Source: Comamonadaceae bacterium (GTDB taxonomy: Bacteria > Pseudomonadota > Gammaproteobacteria > Burkholderiales > Burkholderiaceae_C). From it: 57,365 nucleotides of DNA. Position 1 is the first letter of the stretch; each line of letters starts with the position of its first letter. The DNA lies in contig CANFOQ010000013.1 of NCBI GenBank assembly GCA_947448745.1, positions 1 through 57,365 on the forward strand, given 5' to 3'. This document shows, piece after piece, positions 17,534 to 26,732 of the stretch. Made by a program: the position numbers and the translations under genes. Below the pieces are notes generated by a model. It was not told where the DNA came from and searched no databases. It saw nothing but the letters and a program-made list of their open reading frames with translations.

Positions 17534-18154
17534 ATGAACCCCTTCATCAACACGCTCGACCAAGCCTTGCGCACTGTGTTTGCGCCACACCACGCCTCTC
17601 GGCCCAACCCGGCAGCGGGTGTGGCCACGTTGCAAATGACGGACATTGAGCGCAAACAAGCCGGTGCGCTGATGCGGGTGAACCATGTGGGCGAGGTCTG
17701 TGCGCAAGCGCTGTATGCCTCGCAGGCCTTGGCCACCAACAACCCGCAGCTCAAGGCGCATTTTTTGGCGGCCAGCGCTGAAGAAACCGATCACCTGGCT
17801 TGGACCGAAACCCGTTTGAACGACTTGGGCGCACGGCCCAGCCTGTTGAACCCGCTTTGGTATGCGGGTGCTTTTGGTTTGGGTTTCATCGCTGGCAAGC
17901 TGGGCGGCGACGCTGTGAGTCTGGGCTTTGTGGTGGAAACCGAACGCCAAGTGGAGGCGCACTTGCAGTCACATTTGGAGCGCTTGCCGCAGGCTGATTT
18001 GGCTTCCAGAGCGGTGGTCTCGCAAATGAAAGCAGACGAAGCGCAACACGCCGCTGATGCGCAAAAAGCCGGGGCCGCGCCCCTGCCAAAACCCATTCCC
18101 GACGCCATGCGCCTGGCAGCCAAGGTGATGACCACCATCGCGCACCGCATTTGA
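17534..18154 (+). CDS. coq7: demethoxyubiquinone hydroxylase (Coq7)
   Basis: 206 residues, a di-iron monooxygenase that hydroxylates C6 of the quinone ring in ubiquinone synthesis. Iron-ligand motifs are visible: MRVNHVGEVCAQ in the N-terminal helix, EETDHLAW near 83-90, ETERQVEAHL near 138 and DEAQHA near 175. This clade of Betaproteobacteria uses Coq7 instead of the flavoprotein UbiF. Lone gene between divergent porin and convergent OsmC-like gene. Confidence 0.92.
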   Translation: MNPFINTLDQALRTVFAPHHASRPNPAAGVATLQMTDIERKQAGALMRVNHVGEVCAQALYASQALATNNPQLKAHFLAASAEETDHLAWTETRLNDLGARPSLLNPLWYAGAFGLGFIAGKLGGDAVSLGFVVETERQVEAHLQSHLERLPQADLASRAVVSQMKADEAQHAADAQKAGAAPLPKPIPDAMRLAAKVMTTIAHRI

Positions 18155-18169
18155 GTTGGTCTTGTTGCT

Positions 18170-18192
18170 CAAAGCCTTTCCATCAGGCTTTG
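18170..18192. terminator. hairpin between convergent coq7 and OsmC-like gene
   Basis: CAAAGCCT / AGGCTTTG, perfect 8-bp stem with 7-base loop, placed in the 51-bp gap between two convergent stops. No U tract on either strand. Confidence 0.4.
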
Positions 18193-18205
18193 ACACAGAA
18201 AACCT

Positions 18206-18655
18206 TCAAGCTTCAATCACCTCAAAGCTGGTGGTGATTTCAGCCGTTTTGCCCAGCATGATGCTGGCCGAGCAGTATTTGTCGTGGCTCATGGCGATGG
18301 CGCGTTCCACCACAGCGGGCGGAATGCCTTTGCCGCGCACCGTGAAATGCATGTTGATGGTGGTGAACACCTTGGGGTCGGTGGTGGCGCGTTCGCTGCT
18401 GAGCTTCACGGTGCAACCAGAGATTTGGTGCCGGCCTCGCTTCAAAATCAGCACGACGTCAAAAGCGGTGCAGCCGCCCGCGCCGGCCAGCAGCAGCTCC
18501 ATGGGGCGTGCCGCCAGGTTTTGCCCACTTTGATCGGGCTTGGCGGGGTCGGGCGCACCATCCATGGCCACGATGTGACCGCTGCCGGTTTCAGCCACAA
18601 ATCCCATCGCAGAGCGGGCGCCGCTCGCGCCGGTCCAACTGACGGTGCATTCCAT
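18206..18655 (-). CDS. OsmC family protein
   Basis: 149 residues. The OsmC fold is indicated by LLAGAGGCTAFDVVLIL, with the first reactive cysteine near 62, and HDKYCSASIML, with the second near 127. Two such cysteines reduce organic hydroperoxides in OsmC/Ohr proteins. The YhfA-like branch is more likely than Ohr on overall pattern. AGGAG six bases before the ATG. The substrate is not determined. Confidence 0.85.
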   Translation of the reverse strand: MECTVSWTGASGARSAMGFVAETGSGHIVAMDGAPDPAKPDQSGQNLAARPMELLLAGAGGCTAFDVVLILKRGRHQISGCTVKLSSERATTDPKVFTTINMHFTVRGKGIPPAVVERAIAMSHDKYCSASIMLGKTAEITTSFEVIEA

Positions 18656-18704
18656 ATTTTTCTCCTAGGCTGTTGTCTTGGTGACATTGTCGGCGCAACA
18701 AATA

Positions 18705-18733
18705 TTGCACCGCACCAATTTTCAGGCTATCAT
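18705..18733 (+). promoter_or_regulatory. promoter for the candidate small RNA
   Basis: TTGCAC (18705-18710), 17-bp spacer, TATCAT (18728-18733). Predicted start near 18740. Confidence 0.45.
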
Positions 18734-18739
18734 TTTCCC

Positions 18740-18828
18740 AACGCTTTGATTTAAAGCACCTTTTGTCTCCTCCACCCTCTGAAAAGGTGGATTCACAGCC
18801 CGGCAGCGCAAGTTGCCGGGCTTTTTTT
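18740..18828 (+). ncRNA. candidate small RNA (two hairpins, anti-SD-like loop)
   Basis: About 89 nt with no start codon. It has a promoter-like pair upstream, an unpaired CUCCUCC-type stretch (18767-18773), a hairpin TCCACC / GGTGGA (18771-18791) and a strong Rho-independent terminator (18797-18828). Such an architecture is typical of trans-acting sRNAs that pair with Shine-Dalgarno sequences. The alternative is an attenuator leader for ilvA, but no leader peptide is seen. Ends are predicted. Confidence 0.5.
18797..18828 (+). terminator. strong Rho-independent terminator upstream of ilvA
   Basis: AGCCCGGCA / TGCCGGGCT, perfect 9-bp stem, 8-base loop, seven T. The only upstream plus-strand gene is coq7, 640 bp away and behind a hairpin, so it probably ends a short transcript that starts in the gap. 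Confidence 0.85.
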
Positions 18829-18913
18829 GGGGCCGCGTCACATGCGGGACAATGGCGCTGTCTCAGCCTTCAGACCGATGGCTGCCCCCATTTCGCCAGC
18901 CCCCAAGCCCGCC

Positions 18914-20500
<1,587 letters not shown>

Positions 20501-20755
20501 TCAGCTGAGGACCCATTCGCCGTGGGTTTTGATGGCTTGGTACATGGCGTCTGGGGCCAAATCCACGTTGCCGGGCCAGGTGACCGCGCCGCCTTCTATT
20601 TGGACGCGGTTGAAAATTTCCGGATCTAACAAAGCTTTAAAAACACCCGTGAAGTGACTTTTCTGGAATTGCACCTTGCCAGAAGTACCGTCAGCAAACT
20701 CGACCTGCAAGGCCCAGTGCGGCAAGGCTTGGACGTGAATGACATCTGGTTCCAT
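20501..20755 (-). CDS. DUF2442 domain protein
   Basis: 84 residues with the DUF2442 pattern (WALQVEFADGTSGKVQF, then FNRVQIEGGAVTWPG near 50-64, ending DLAPDAMYQ). Function unknown. It begins nine bases after the DUF4160 gene; the two families are commonly found as a pair and have been suggested to be toxin-antitoxin-like, which remains unproven. It is part of the accessory patch downstream of ilvA. Confidence 0.8.
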   Translation of the reverse strand: MEPDVIHVQALPHWALQVEFADGTSGKVQFQKSHFTGVFKALLDPEIFNRVQIEGGAVTWPGNVDLAPDAMYQAIKTHGEWVLS

Positions 20756-20764
20756 GGCAGGCTT

Positions 20765-21025
20765 TCATTTCAATGGCGGAATGGCTTGGGGCGCCAGTTT
20801 GCTTTGGCACCGTTCCCAATTTTGAAGCAAAGCATCGCGGTGCAATTCTGCCCAATCTAACACCAACTCCTCGGCCCTGCGGGGCAATTCGCCGGTGGCG
20901 ACAGTCAAGCTTTGGATGTGCACTGTGGCCTTGAATTCTGCATATTGGACATGGAAATGTGCTGGCTCATGGTCATTGAAATACATCCTGATCAGGATGC
21001 CGTAAAAGCTGCTGATGGTGGGCAT
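20765..21025 (-). CDS. DUF4160 domain protein
   Basis: 86 residues. Typical DUF4160 opening PTISSFYGILIRMYFNDHEPAHFHVQY, written here in parts: PTISSFYGI then HEPAHFHV. ATG at 21025 is chosen since GGAG lies seven bases before it; the TTG at 21031 is less likely. Partner of the DUF2442 gene downstream. Small, no membrane segment, unknown biochemical role. Confidence 0.8.
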   Translation of the reverse strand: MPTISSFYGILIRMYFNDHEPAHFHVQYAEFKATVHIQSLTVATGELPRRAEELVLDWAELHRDALLQNWERCQSKLAPQAIPPLK

Positions 21026-21104
21026 GGTCAATCTCCGTTTGGAGATTGATTGTTGAAATTTGATACCGGTTCAGGGTGTGACCCCTGCACACATTCGGTG
21101 TGCG

Positions 21105-22313
21105 CTATGAACGCCTTTTGCTGTGCAGCAACTGGATGTTCATCTCGGCGGACAAGGTGGAGGCGTAGAACTTCTCGATCATTTCCACCGAGGTGCGGGC
21201 GTTGCGGGCCAGCGTCAGCAGGTCGATGTTGCCGCCGAAGATGAGGCGGAAGGTGATGGCGGTGTGGCGCAGGCTGTAGAAGCTCCGGTCCGCGCCGTGC
21301 GGCCCGGCTTTCAAACCCAGGGAATTCATGATCCAGTTGAATAGCCAGCCGATGGTGTTCAGGGCACGCAAGCGGTTTTTTTCTTCCGGGAAAAACACAT
21401 AGTCCTCGGGGCCGCCAAAGCCTTGGGCGGTGTGGTGCTTCAACACGGTTTTGTAAATGTTCACGGCTTGCGGCAAGCTGACCGTGGGTGCTTTGTGGCG
21501 TTTGATTTCGGGCGGTGTGAGCCGCAGGTAATTGAACTTGCCCGAGATGATTTCGATGTGCTTGTTTTTCAGCTGCCGAATGTCGCCGGGGCGCAAAAAC
21601 GTGTAGACCATGAAGCGAATCAGCCAGTTCATCTCGAGGGGCATGCTGCGGTAAAGCGGCTTGATGTGAAACCGGGTGTCGGGCTTGTTCCACACAAACA
21701 CATGATTGCGAAGCAACTTGGCCTGGCGCAGAACGGCGGCGTATTCGGTGACGGTGAAGGCACCGCGCGGCTTTTGCGTCACCTTCATTTTGGGGAACAA
21801 GGGCATCTGCTGGATGATGTCTTTCTCCACGAGGTGGCGCAGCACTTTGCGCAGCTGCGCGATGTAGCCGACGATGGTGGGGGTGGACAGCTCCTTGTCG
21901 GACAAAAAATCGATGAACTGCTGGATGCTGGCGGTGTTGATGCGGCGCAAATCGGTAAATGCAAAAAATTCGGCAATGTTGGTTTCTAGCCTCACTTTGG
22001 TCATGCGGTAGGTGCCTTCGGTCACCTCGTTGCGCGAAACCTTGTGCTTTTCTTGCGCCAAGATGATGGAAATGACCTCTTGGATGCCGACAAATTCACC
22101 CGGCAGGGTGTTGTCTATATTCGAGTTATTTACGGCTACATGGTCTTTGAATAAAGACTTGTTTAAATTAAATTCTGCGGCCGGAATATGTACTTTGGCG
22201 CTTTTAAATGGCCCAGGCATCCAATTGAATACATCAGCGGCCAGGTTTGGGGTATTTACAGGCACGGCTGCTTGAATATGTTTAATTGAATAGTTCACGG
22301 TATGGGGGTGCAT
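21105..22313 (-). CDS. tyrosine recombinase / integrase
   Basis: 402 residues. An N-terminal core-binding SAM-like domain (about 100-190) precedes the catalytic domain. Catalytic Arg I is in FLRPGDI near 245. The second box is YSLRHTA, with Arg II at 349; the usual HxxR histidine is Tyr. The box-III histidine region reads ARNARTS instead of the common GHSS, and the nucleophile Tyr383 lies in EKFYAS. ATG at 22313 preferred to the TTG at 22337. The first 80 residues are AT-rich and asparagine-rich. It starts 75 bp from the point where the adjacent porin loses its start, so it probably belongs to the element that broke that gene. Confidence 0.85.
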   Translation of the reverse strand: MHPHTVNYSIKHIQAAVPVNTPNLAADVFNWMPGPFKSAKVHIPAAEFNLNKSLFKDHVAVNNSNIDNTLPGEFVGIQEVISIILAQEKHKVSRNEVTEGTYRMTKVRLETNIAEFFAFTDLRRINTASIQQFIDFLSDKELSTPTIVGYIAQLRKVLRHLVEKDIIQQMPLFPKMKVTQKPRGAFTVTEYAAVLRQAKLLRNHVFVWNKPDTRFHIKPLYRSMPLEMNWLIRFMVYTFLRPGDIRQLKNKHIEIISGKFNYLRLTPPEIKRHKAPTVSLPQAVNIYKTVLKHHTAQGFGGPEDYVFFPEEKNRLRALNTIGWLFNWIMNSLGLKAGPHGADRSFYSLRHTAITFRLIFGGNIDLLTLARNARTSVEMIEKFYASTLSAEMNIQLLHSKRRS

Positions 22314-22386
22314 GGTCTTATATCCAAAGGTGGTCAAAGATTTTGAAAGTCAATAAATATTAACATTAATCAATCATAATAATTAA

Positions 22387-23403
22387 ACAACCCTCGTTGC
22401 AGTAGCATCTTTGTTGTCATTTGGCGTCACTTTCGCTGAAGTGACTTTGGGCGGTTCCGTGAACCAGGTCTACACCCAAACCACTGACAATAAATTCATG
22501 ATCGATAGTGACACCAAAAAGAAAACCACTTCCAAAACTACCAAAAACAGCATTGGTAGCGCTGCTGGTGCCACTGGTGACTCTTTCCTGACCTTCTCTG
22601 GCTCTGAAGATCTGGGCGACGGCATGAAGGCCAGCTTCAAGATTGAGCCACGTGTTGGGGTAAATGGAATTGATTCAAAAACCGCCTTGTTTGGAGGCAA
22701 CCGCGAAGCTTGGCTTGGTCTGAGCGGTGCTTTTGGTTCAATCAACATCGGTAACAACTACACACCTTTGGCTTTGTACACCGTGTTCCCATTTGACCCC
22801 AATGGCACATCCAACGCCGGCGGTTACCTTGTGACCAACAACGCCACGTTCAATGCCGGCAACTCCATTGCCTACACCGCACCTACTTTTGTTGAAGGCC
22901 TGTCACTTCAAGCCAATGTCAACAAAGCTGGAAGCGCTACGGATGATGGCGATTCCACTGGTTGGGGCTTGCACTACCACGCAGGCGCTATTTCAGCTGG
23001 TTTGGCTGGAGAAACCACCCAAAACTCTCAGGTCTCACCTATTGGTTTGTTGCCATTTGGTAGCAAAACCAAGGACGTGGAAAAACTGGGCTACGCTTTG
23101 GGTTATGACTTTGGCATGGCCAAAATCACATTGAACAGCATAAACACCAAACAAGACAGTTACAAATTTGACACCGTGGGCTACGGCATTTCAGTACCAG
23201 TTGGCGCCATCACCTTGAAGGCCAGCATGAGCAATGCAACCAAAAAAGACACCACAACGACCAAATACGATGGCTACCAACTGGGTGCCAACTATGCTTT
23301 GAGCAAACGCACCAGTGCTTATTTCTTGTTGGGTAATTTGAAAGACAAGTCTGACAGCTCTACATACAACCAAACTTCTTTGGGCTTTGTCCACAACTTC
23401 TAA
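22387..23403 (+). pseudogene. outer-membrane porin lacking its start codon
   Basis: The frame reads TTLVAVASLLSFGVTFAEV, i.e. most of a porin signal peptide, then a complete barrel (GSEDLGDGMKASFKI, ALSKRTSAYFLL, final VHNF). But codons for Met-Lys-Lys are missing: TAA lies in frame at 22384-22386 and no Shine-Dalgarno is present. The first possible starts are TTG at 22411/22414, which would leave about nine residues of signal peptide. Intact paralogues read MKKTLVAVAAL. The break abuts the integrase gene. Everything downstream, including terminator, is intact, suggesting recent loss. Confidence 0.8.
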
Positions 23404-23440
23404 TCTCAACGCTGGCTTTTGCCAGTCAGAGGTTTGAAAC

Positions 23441-23473
23441 AAAAGCCCACCTCGGCAACGAGGTGGGCTTTTT
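23441..23473 (+). terminator. Rho-independent terminator of the 22387 porin
   Basis: AAAAGCCCACCTCG / CGAGGTGGGCTTTT, perfect 14-bp stem with GCAA loop and T run. Confidence 0.92.
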
Positions 23474-23499
23474 AAACAGATAAGTCATAGCTTAGAGGC

Positions 23500-23505
23500 T
23501 ATAAT
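23500..23505 (+). promoter_or_regulatory. -10 box of the antitoxin locus
   Basis: Perfect TATAAT immediately before the toxin remnant. The matching -35 region (CAGATA near 23477) is poor. Confidence 0.4.
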
Positions 23506-23676
23506 TTGCAATACAAACTTTTCTTCTTTAATCAAAAAGTTCAGAAAACCATTGAGGCCTGGCCCAAAGGCATTTATGCCAGTTTTTTGAGGATCACCGA
23601 GCAAATGCAAATTTCTGGCCCTGATCTTGGCTTGCCATACACACGAGCCATGGGACGAGGATTGTTTGAAGACTGA
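23506..23676 (+). pseudogene. truncated RelE/HigB-like (Gp49-type) toxin
   Basis: 56 codons from a TTG. The sequence contains AWPKGIYASFLRI and GPDLGLPYTRAMGRGLFE, the N-terminal half of phage Gp49-like/HigB toxins, whose usual length is about 100-120. It stops directly after the conserved GLFE, where intact toxins continue with LR and the catalytic half. A TATAAT box at 23500 is too close for normal translation from this TTG, so the 5' end may be damaged too. The antitoxin gene follows 12 bases later. Confidence 0.7.
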
Positions 23677-23688
23677 AAGCAGTGCAAG

Positions 23689-24012
23689 ATGAAAACTTCT
23701 AAAGACAGCACATTCAAGCCGATTCCCTTCAGCCCTCAGAAATCAGCCGCCAAGAAGTCCGCGAAGGATCCTGAGTTCAAACAAACCTACGCTGATCTTG
23801 CGGAAGAGTTTGATCAACTCAAGGCGTTATTGGCTGCCAGAAAAGAGGCTGGATTGACGCAAGCAGATGTCGCTTTGCGCATGGGCGTGAGCCAACCCGT
23901 GTTGGCTCGCATTGAATCGAGTTTGATCAAAGAGGACTATTCGCCTTCCTTGAAAACACTGCGCCGTTACGCCCAAGCCTGCGGGAAAAAACTACAAATC
24001 AAGTTGGTATAA
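23689..24012 (+). CDS. XRE/HigA-type antitoxin, orphan
   Basis: 107 residues. A helix-turn-helix of the XRE type lies at about 50-100 (GLTQADVALRMGVSQPVLARIE in two pieces: GLTQADVALRMG, SQPVLARIE). The N-terminal 25 residues are lysine- and serine-rich. It would bind the toxin and repress its own promoter, but the toxin upstream is truncated, so it is an orphan. It may still act as a repressor or protect against a related toxin. Confidence 0.85.
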   Translation: MKTSKDSTFKPIPFSPQKSAAKKSAKDPEFKQTYADLAEEFDQLKALLAARKEAGLTQADVALRMGVSQPVLARIESSLIKEDYSPSLKTLRRYAQACGKKLQIKLV

Positions 24013-24029
24013 CAACTCTGTATAGCAAA

Positions 24030-24575
24030 CTAAGGCTTGTCAATAACCCCCCTAGCAGGCTCGGCCCGCTTGGGCATGTCCAACTGGATTTGCGCTGCGC
24101 TGCTGATGCTGGCGCCCAAGCTGGCTTGTTGCAGGCTCACGTTTTGCAACACCAAGCCGGGCAGCACTTCAGCGCCTTTGGCAAACGGCTTGGCGGCTTG
24201 GCCGTCCACGGCGATGAGTGCCGAAAATGTATTGCCGCTTTTAGCAATGCCCAGCAAGGCCAAGCGACTGACCACGCTGGGGGCAGCAGGTTCTGCCGCA
24301 ACGATGGTGCTGGCTCCCAAGACCTTCCCCAAGTCGGCTGTGGGCGCATCTGTTTGTGAGGACGACGAACCCAAGTTGGATGTGTGCGCACCAGCTCGGT
24401 TGCTGGCGGTATCCATGGACACACTGTTGGCCAAAGGTTGGCCATCGCCCGGCCAAAACGCCAAACCCCAGGCCACCAAGGAAGCGGTGGCGGCGGCCCA
24501 GACCAACAAACTGGCCGTGGGCGCGGCCAGAGAAGACGAAGCGGACGTGCGGTTGAAGACGGTGGTTTGACGCAT
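24030..24575 (-). CDS. gspC: type II secretion protein C (short form)
   Basis: 181 residues from ATG 24575 (MRQTTVFNRT). One membrane helix near 24-42 is followed by a low-complexity Ser/Ala/Pro linker and a GspC homology region (SRLALLGIAKSGNTFSALI, then GLVLQNVSLQQASLG). The PDZ or coiled-coil end of longer GspCs is missing, as is common in Burkholderiales. GspC links the inner-membrane platform to the GspD secretin. It diverges from gspG with a 44-bp gap, so shared control is likely. Confidence 0.75.
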   Translation of the reverse strand: MRQTTVFNRTSASSSLAAPTASLLVWAAATASLVAWGLAFWPGDGQPLANSVSMDTASNRAGAHTSNLGSSSSQTDAPTADLGKVLGASTIVAAEPAAPSVVSRLALLGIAKSGNTFSALIAVDGQAAKPFAKGAEVLPGLVLQNVSLQQASLGASISSAAQIQLDMPKRAEPARGVIDKP

Positions 24576-24619
24576 CGGCGCATTATCATGCAGGCTGTCT
24601 CCCACACGCGAAAAACACC

Positions 24620-25072
24620 ATGACCCACGCTGCTCAAGCCACTTCCAACCCTCGCTTCATGACGCTTCAGCGCGGCTTCACGCTGATCGAGTTGATGGTG
24701 GTGCTGGTCATCATCGGCGTGTTGGCTGCGCTGGTGGTGCCCAATGTCTTGAACCGCGCAGACGATGCCCGGGCCACCGCCGCCCGCACCGATGTGAACA
24801 ACCTGATGCAAGCCTTGAAGCTGTACCGCTTGGACAACCAGCAGTACCCCAGCGCCGAGCAAGGCTTGTCGGCATTGGTTGCCAAGCCTACGGTGGGCGC
24901 GGTTCCCGGCAACTGGAAGCCCTATGTGGACAAATTGCCCAACGACCCCTGGGGCCGCCCCTACCAGTACATGAACCCGGGCCTCAAAGGCGAGGTGGAT
25001 GTGCTGTCCTTTGGTGCGGATGGTCAAGCCGGTGGCGAAGGCAAAAACGCCGACATCGGCAGCTGGGAATAA
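24620..25072 (+). CDS. gspG: major pseudopilin GspG
   Basis: 150 residues. The prepilin cleavage site is RG|FTLIELMVV at residue 19/20 with Glu+5, followed by a hydrophobic helix. The C-terminal globular part has YPSAEQGL, a typical PNDPWGRPYQY motif and SFGADGQAGG, the calcium-binding loop of GspG. It forms the shaft of the pseudopilus that pushes exoproteins through the secretin. First gene of the main operon, divergent from gspC. Confidence 0.95.
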   Translation: MTHAAQATSNPRFMTLQRGFTLIELMVVLVIIGVLAALVVPNVLNRADDARATAARTDVNNLMQALKLYRLDNQQYPSAEQGLSALVAKPTVGAVPGNWKPYVDKLPNDPWGRPYQYMNPGLKGEVDVLSFGADGQAGGEGKNADIGSWE

Positions 25073-25106
25073 GTTGGCCTTCAAGGGCGATGTGCTGACT
25101 CACCCT

Positions 25107-25613
25107 ATGCGCTGCCCTCAGGGTTTGAAAAGCAGCGCGTTGCCAAACTTGCTTCAACGTGGCTCACAGCGCTTCAACGTTGATGTGTTTCCCCCCAAAA
25201 CTTGGCAACAGCTTGGCTTCACGCTGATCGAGTTGCTGGTGGTCATGGCCTTGGTGGCCATCGGCAGCAGCTTGGTGGTGCTGAGCTTGCGCGATGCGCC
25301 GCAACAAAAACTCAACCAAGAAGCCGACCGCTTGGTGGCGGTGTTGGAGAACGCCAAAGCCCAAGCCCGCAGCCGCAGCACGCCCATGGTGTGGCGCAGT
25401 GATGCGCAAGGCTTCACGCTGCGCAGCCTGCCGCTGCAAGGCCCGCCCTTGCAAACCATGACCTGGCTGCACCACGGCACCCAGGTGCAGCCCGCCGAAT
25501 GGGTGATCAGCGCCGAGCCGGTGCAAGCAGCCATGCAGTTTCAGCTGATGCTCAATGGCGGCAGTTTGCAGCTCAAAAGCGATGGCGTCCAAGCCTTCAA
25601 GGTGCAGCCATGA
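25107..25613 (+). CDS. gspH: minor pseudopilin GspH
   Basis: 168 residues from ATG 25107, giving a long leader (about 36 residues) before the cleavage site LG|FTLIELLVV. A GTG at 25185 would give an 11-residue leader and is a fair alternative. The rest is a short beta-rich domain. GspH sits at the pseudopilus tip region. Its stop overlaps the gspI start (ATGA). Confidence 0.85.
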   Translation: MRCPQGLKSSALPNLLQRGSQRFNVDVFPPKTWQQLGFTLIELLVVMALVAIGSSLVVLSLRDAPQQKLNQEADRLVAVLENAKAQARSRSTPMVWRSDAQGFTLRSLPLQGPPLQTMTWLHHGTQVQPAEWVISAEPVQAAMQFQLMLNGGSLQLKSDGVQAFKVQP

Positions 25614-25963
25614 ACAACAAAGGCTTCACGCTGATCGAGGTGTTGGTGGCGCTGGCCATTTTGTCCATCAGCCTGATGGCGGGTTTGCGGGCCGCTTCCA
25701 GCATGACGGGCAACGCCGAGCGCCAATGGCAGGTGTTGTTGGCGCAGGTGTGTGCCGACAACGCCTTGCACCAATTGCGCCTATCGCCACAGTTTGCCAA
25801 CGTGGGTGAGCAAAGCCTGGACTGCCCGCAAGCGCATTTCAACTTCAAGGTGGTGCTCACGGTGGCGACCACGCCCAACCCTTCATTCAGACGTGTGGAT
25901 GCACAAGTGATTGACGCGCAAACCCCGGTGCTGCGCATCACCACCGTGCTGGGGCGTTACTGA
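25610..25963 (+). CDS. gspI: minor pseudopilin GspI
   Basis: 117 residues with a very short leader (MNNKG) and cleavage before FTLIEVLVALAILSI. The C-terminal RRVDAQVIDAQ segment is typical. GspI nucleates the tip complex with GspJ and GspK. Overlaps gspH by ATGA; gspJ starts one base after its stop. Confidence 0.9.
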   Translation: MNNKGFTLIEVLVALAILSISLMAGLRAASSMTGNAERQWQVLLAQVCADNALHQLRLSPQFANVGEQSLDCPQAHFNFKVVLTVATTPNPSFRRVDAQVIDAQTPVLRITTVLGRY

Positions 25964-25964
25964 C

Positions 25965-26732
25965 ATGCACAAGCCCCCTTCAAACCCACAGCACCCAGCT
26001 TGCGCCAACAAGCCAGCCGCATGGGAATGGGCGGCAAAGCCCAGCAACGCTGCTTTCAAACAATACGGCTTCACTTTGGTCGAACTCTTGGTCGGCTTGG
26101 CCTTGATGGCGGTGCTGGCGGTGCTGAGTTGGCGCGGCCTGGACGCCATGATGCGCACCCGCGACAGCACCCAGGCTCGCATCGACAGCGTGGCCGCGGC
26201 GCAAATGGGTTTGTCGCAATGGCGGGCCGACCTGCTCGCGATGCACCCATTGCCCGGCGTGTTGAATGGCAGCTCGCTGGCCTGGGACGGCCGCGTGATG
26301 CGACTGCTTCGCCGCAGCAGCACACCTTTGGCCCAAGGCCAAGACGCGGGTGTGTGGGTGACGGCTTGGACCGTGCGGGATGGCCAATGGCGACGCTGGC
26401 AATCAGCCGATTTGCGCAACCGCGCACAAATCGATCAAGCCTGGAGCGAGGCCGCGCAATGGGGCCAAAACCCCAGCAGCCAAGCCTTGCAACAAGAAGC
26501 CAAGCTGATGCCCGCAGGCAGTTGGCAGTTGTTTTATTTGCGGGACAACGCTTGGGCCAACCCGCTCAGCAGCGATGGCCAACAAACCCAAGCGCTGCTG
26601 AAAACCCCCGACGCGATTCGCATGGTCTTGCAACTCGACAACGGCAACAACCGCATGGATCAAGGGGCCATCACCCTTGATTGGGTGCGGCCCGACTTCA
26701 ATCCCAATCGGGGTGGGGCCACAGCGCCATGA
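25965..26732 (+). CDS. gspJ: minor pseudopilin GspJ
   Basis: 255 residues. The leader is long (about 35 residues) before YG|FTLVELLVGLALMAVLAVLSWRG (cited in part: FTLVELLVGLAL). The globular domain shows WQLFYLRDNAW and ends DWVRPDF. Start chosen at ATG 25965 because it follows the gspI stop directly. The stop overlaps gspK (ATGA). Part of the I-J-K tip complex. Confidence 0.88.
   Translation: MHKPPSNPQHPACANKPAAWEWAAKPSNAAFKQYGFTLVELLVGLALMAVLAVLSWRGLDAMMRTRDSTQARIDSVAAAQMGLSQWRADLLAMHPLPGVLNGSSLAWDGRVMRLLRRSSTPLAQGQDAGVWVTAWTVRDGQWRRWQSADLRNRAQIDQAWSEAAQWGQNPSSQALQQEAKLMPAGSWQLFYLRDNAWANPLSSDGQQTQALLKTPDAIRMVLQLDNGNNRMDQGAITLDWVRPDFNPNRGGATAP

Noticed and set aside
22411-23403. Reading the porin at 22411 as an intact gene from TTG
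   Set aside because: It would leave only about nine residues of signal peptide without a basic start, although homology continues upstream to the in-frame TAA at 22384. Treated as a pseudogene.
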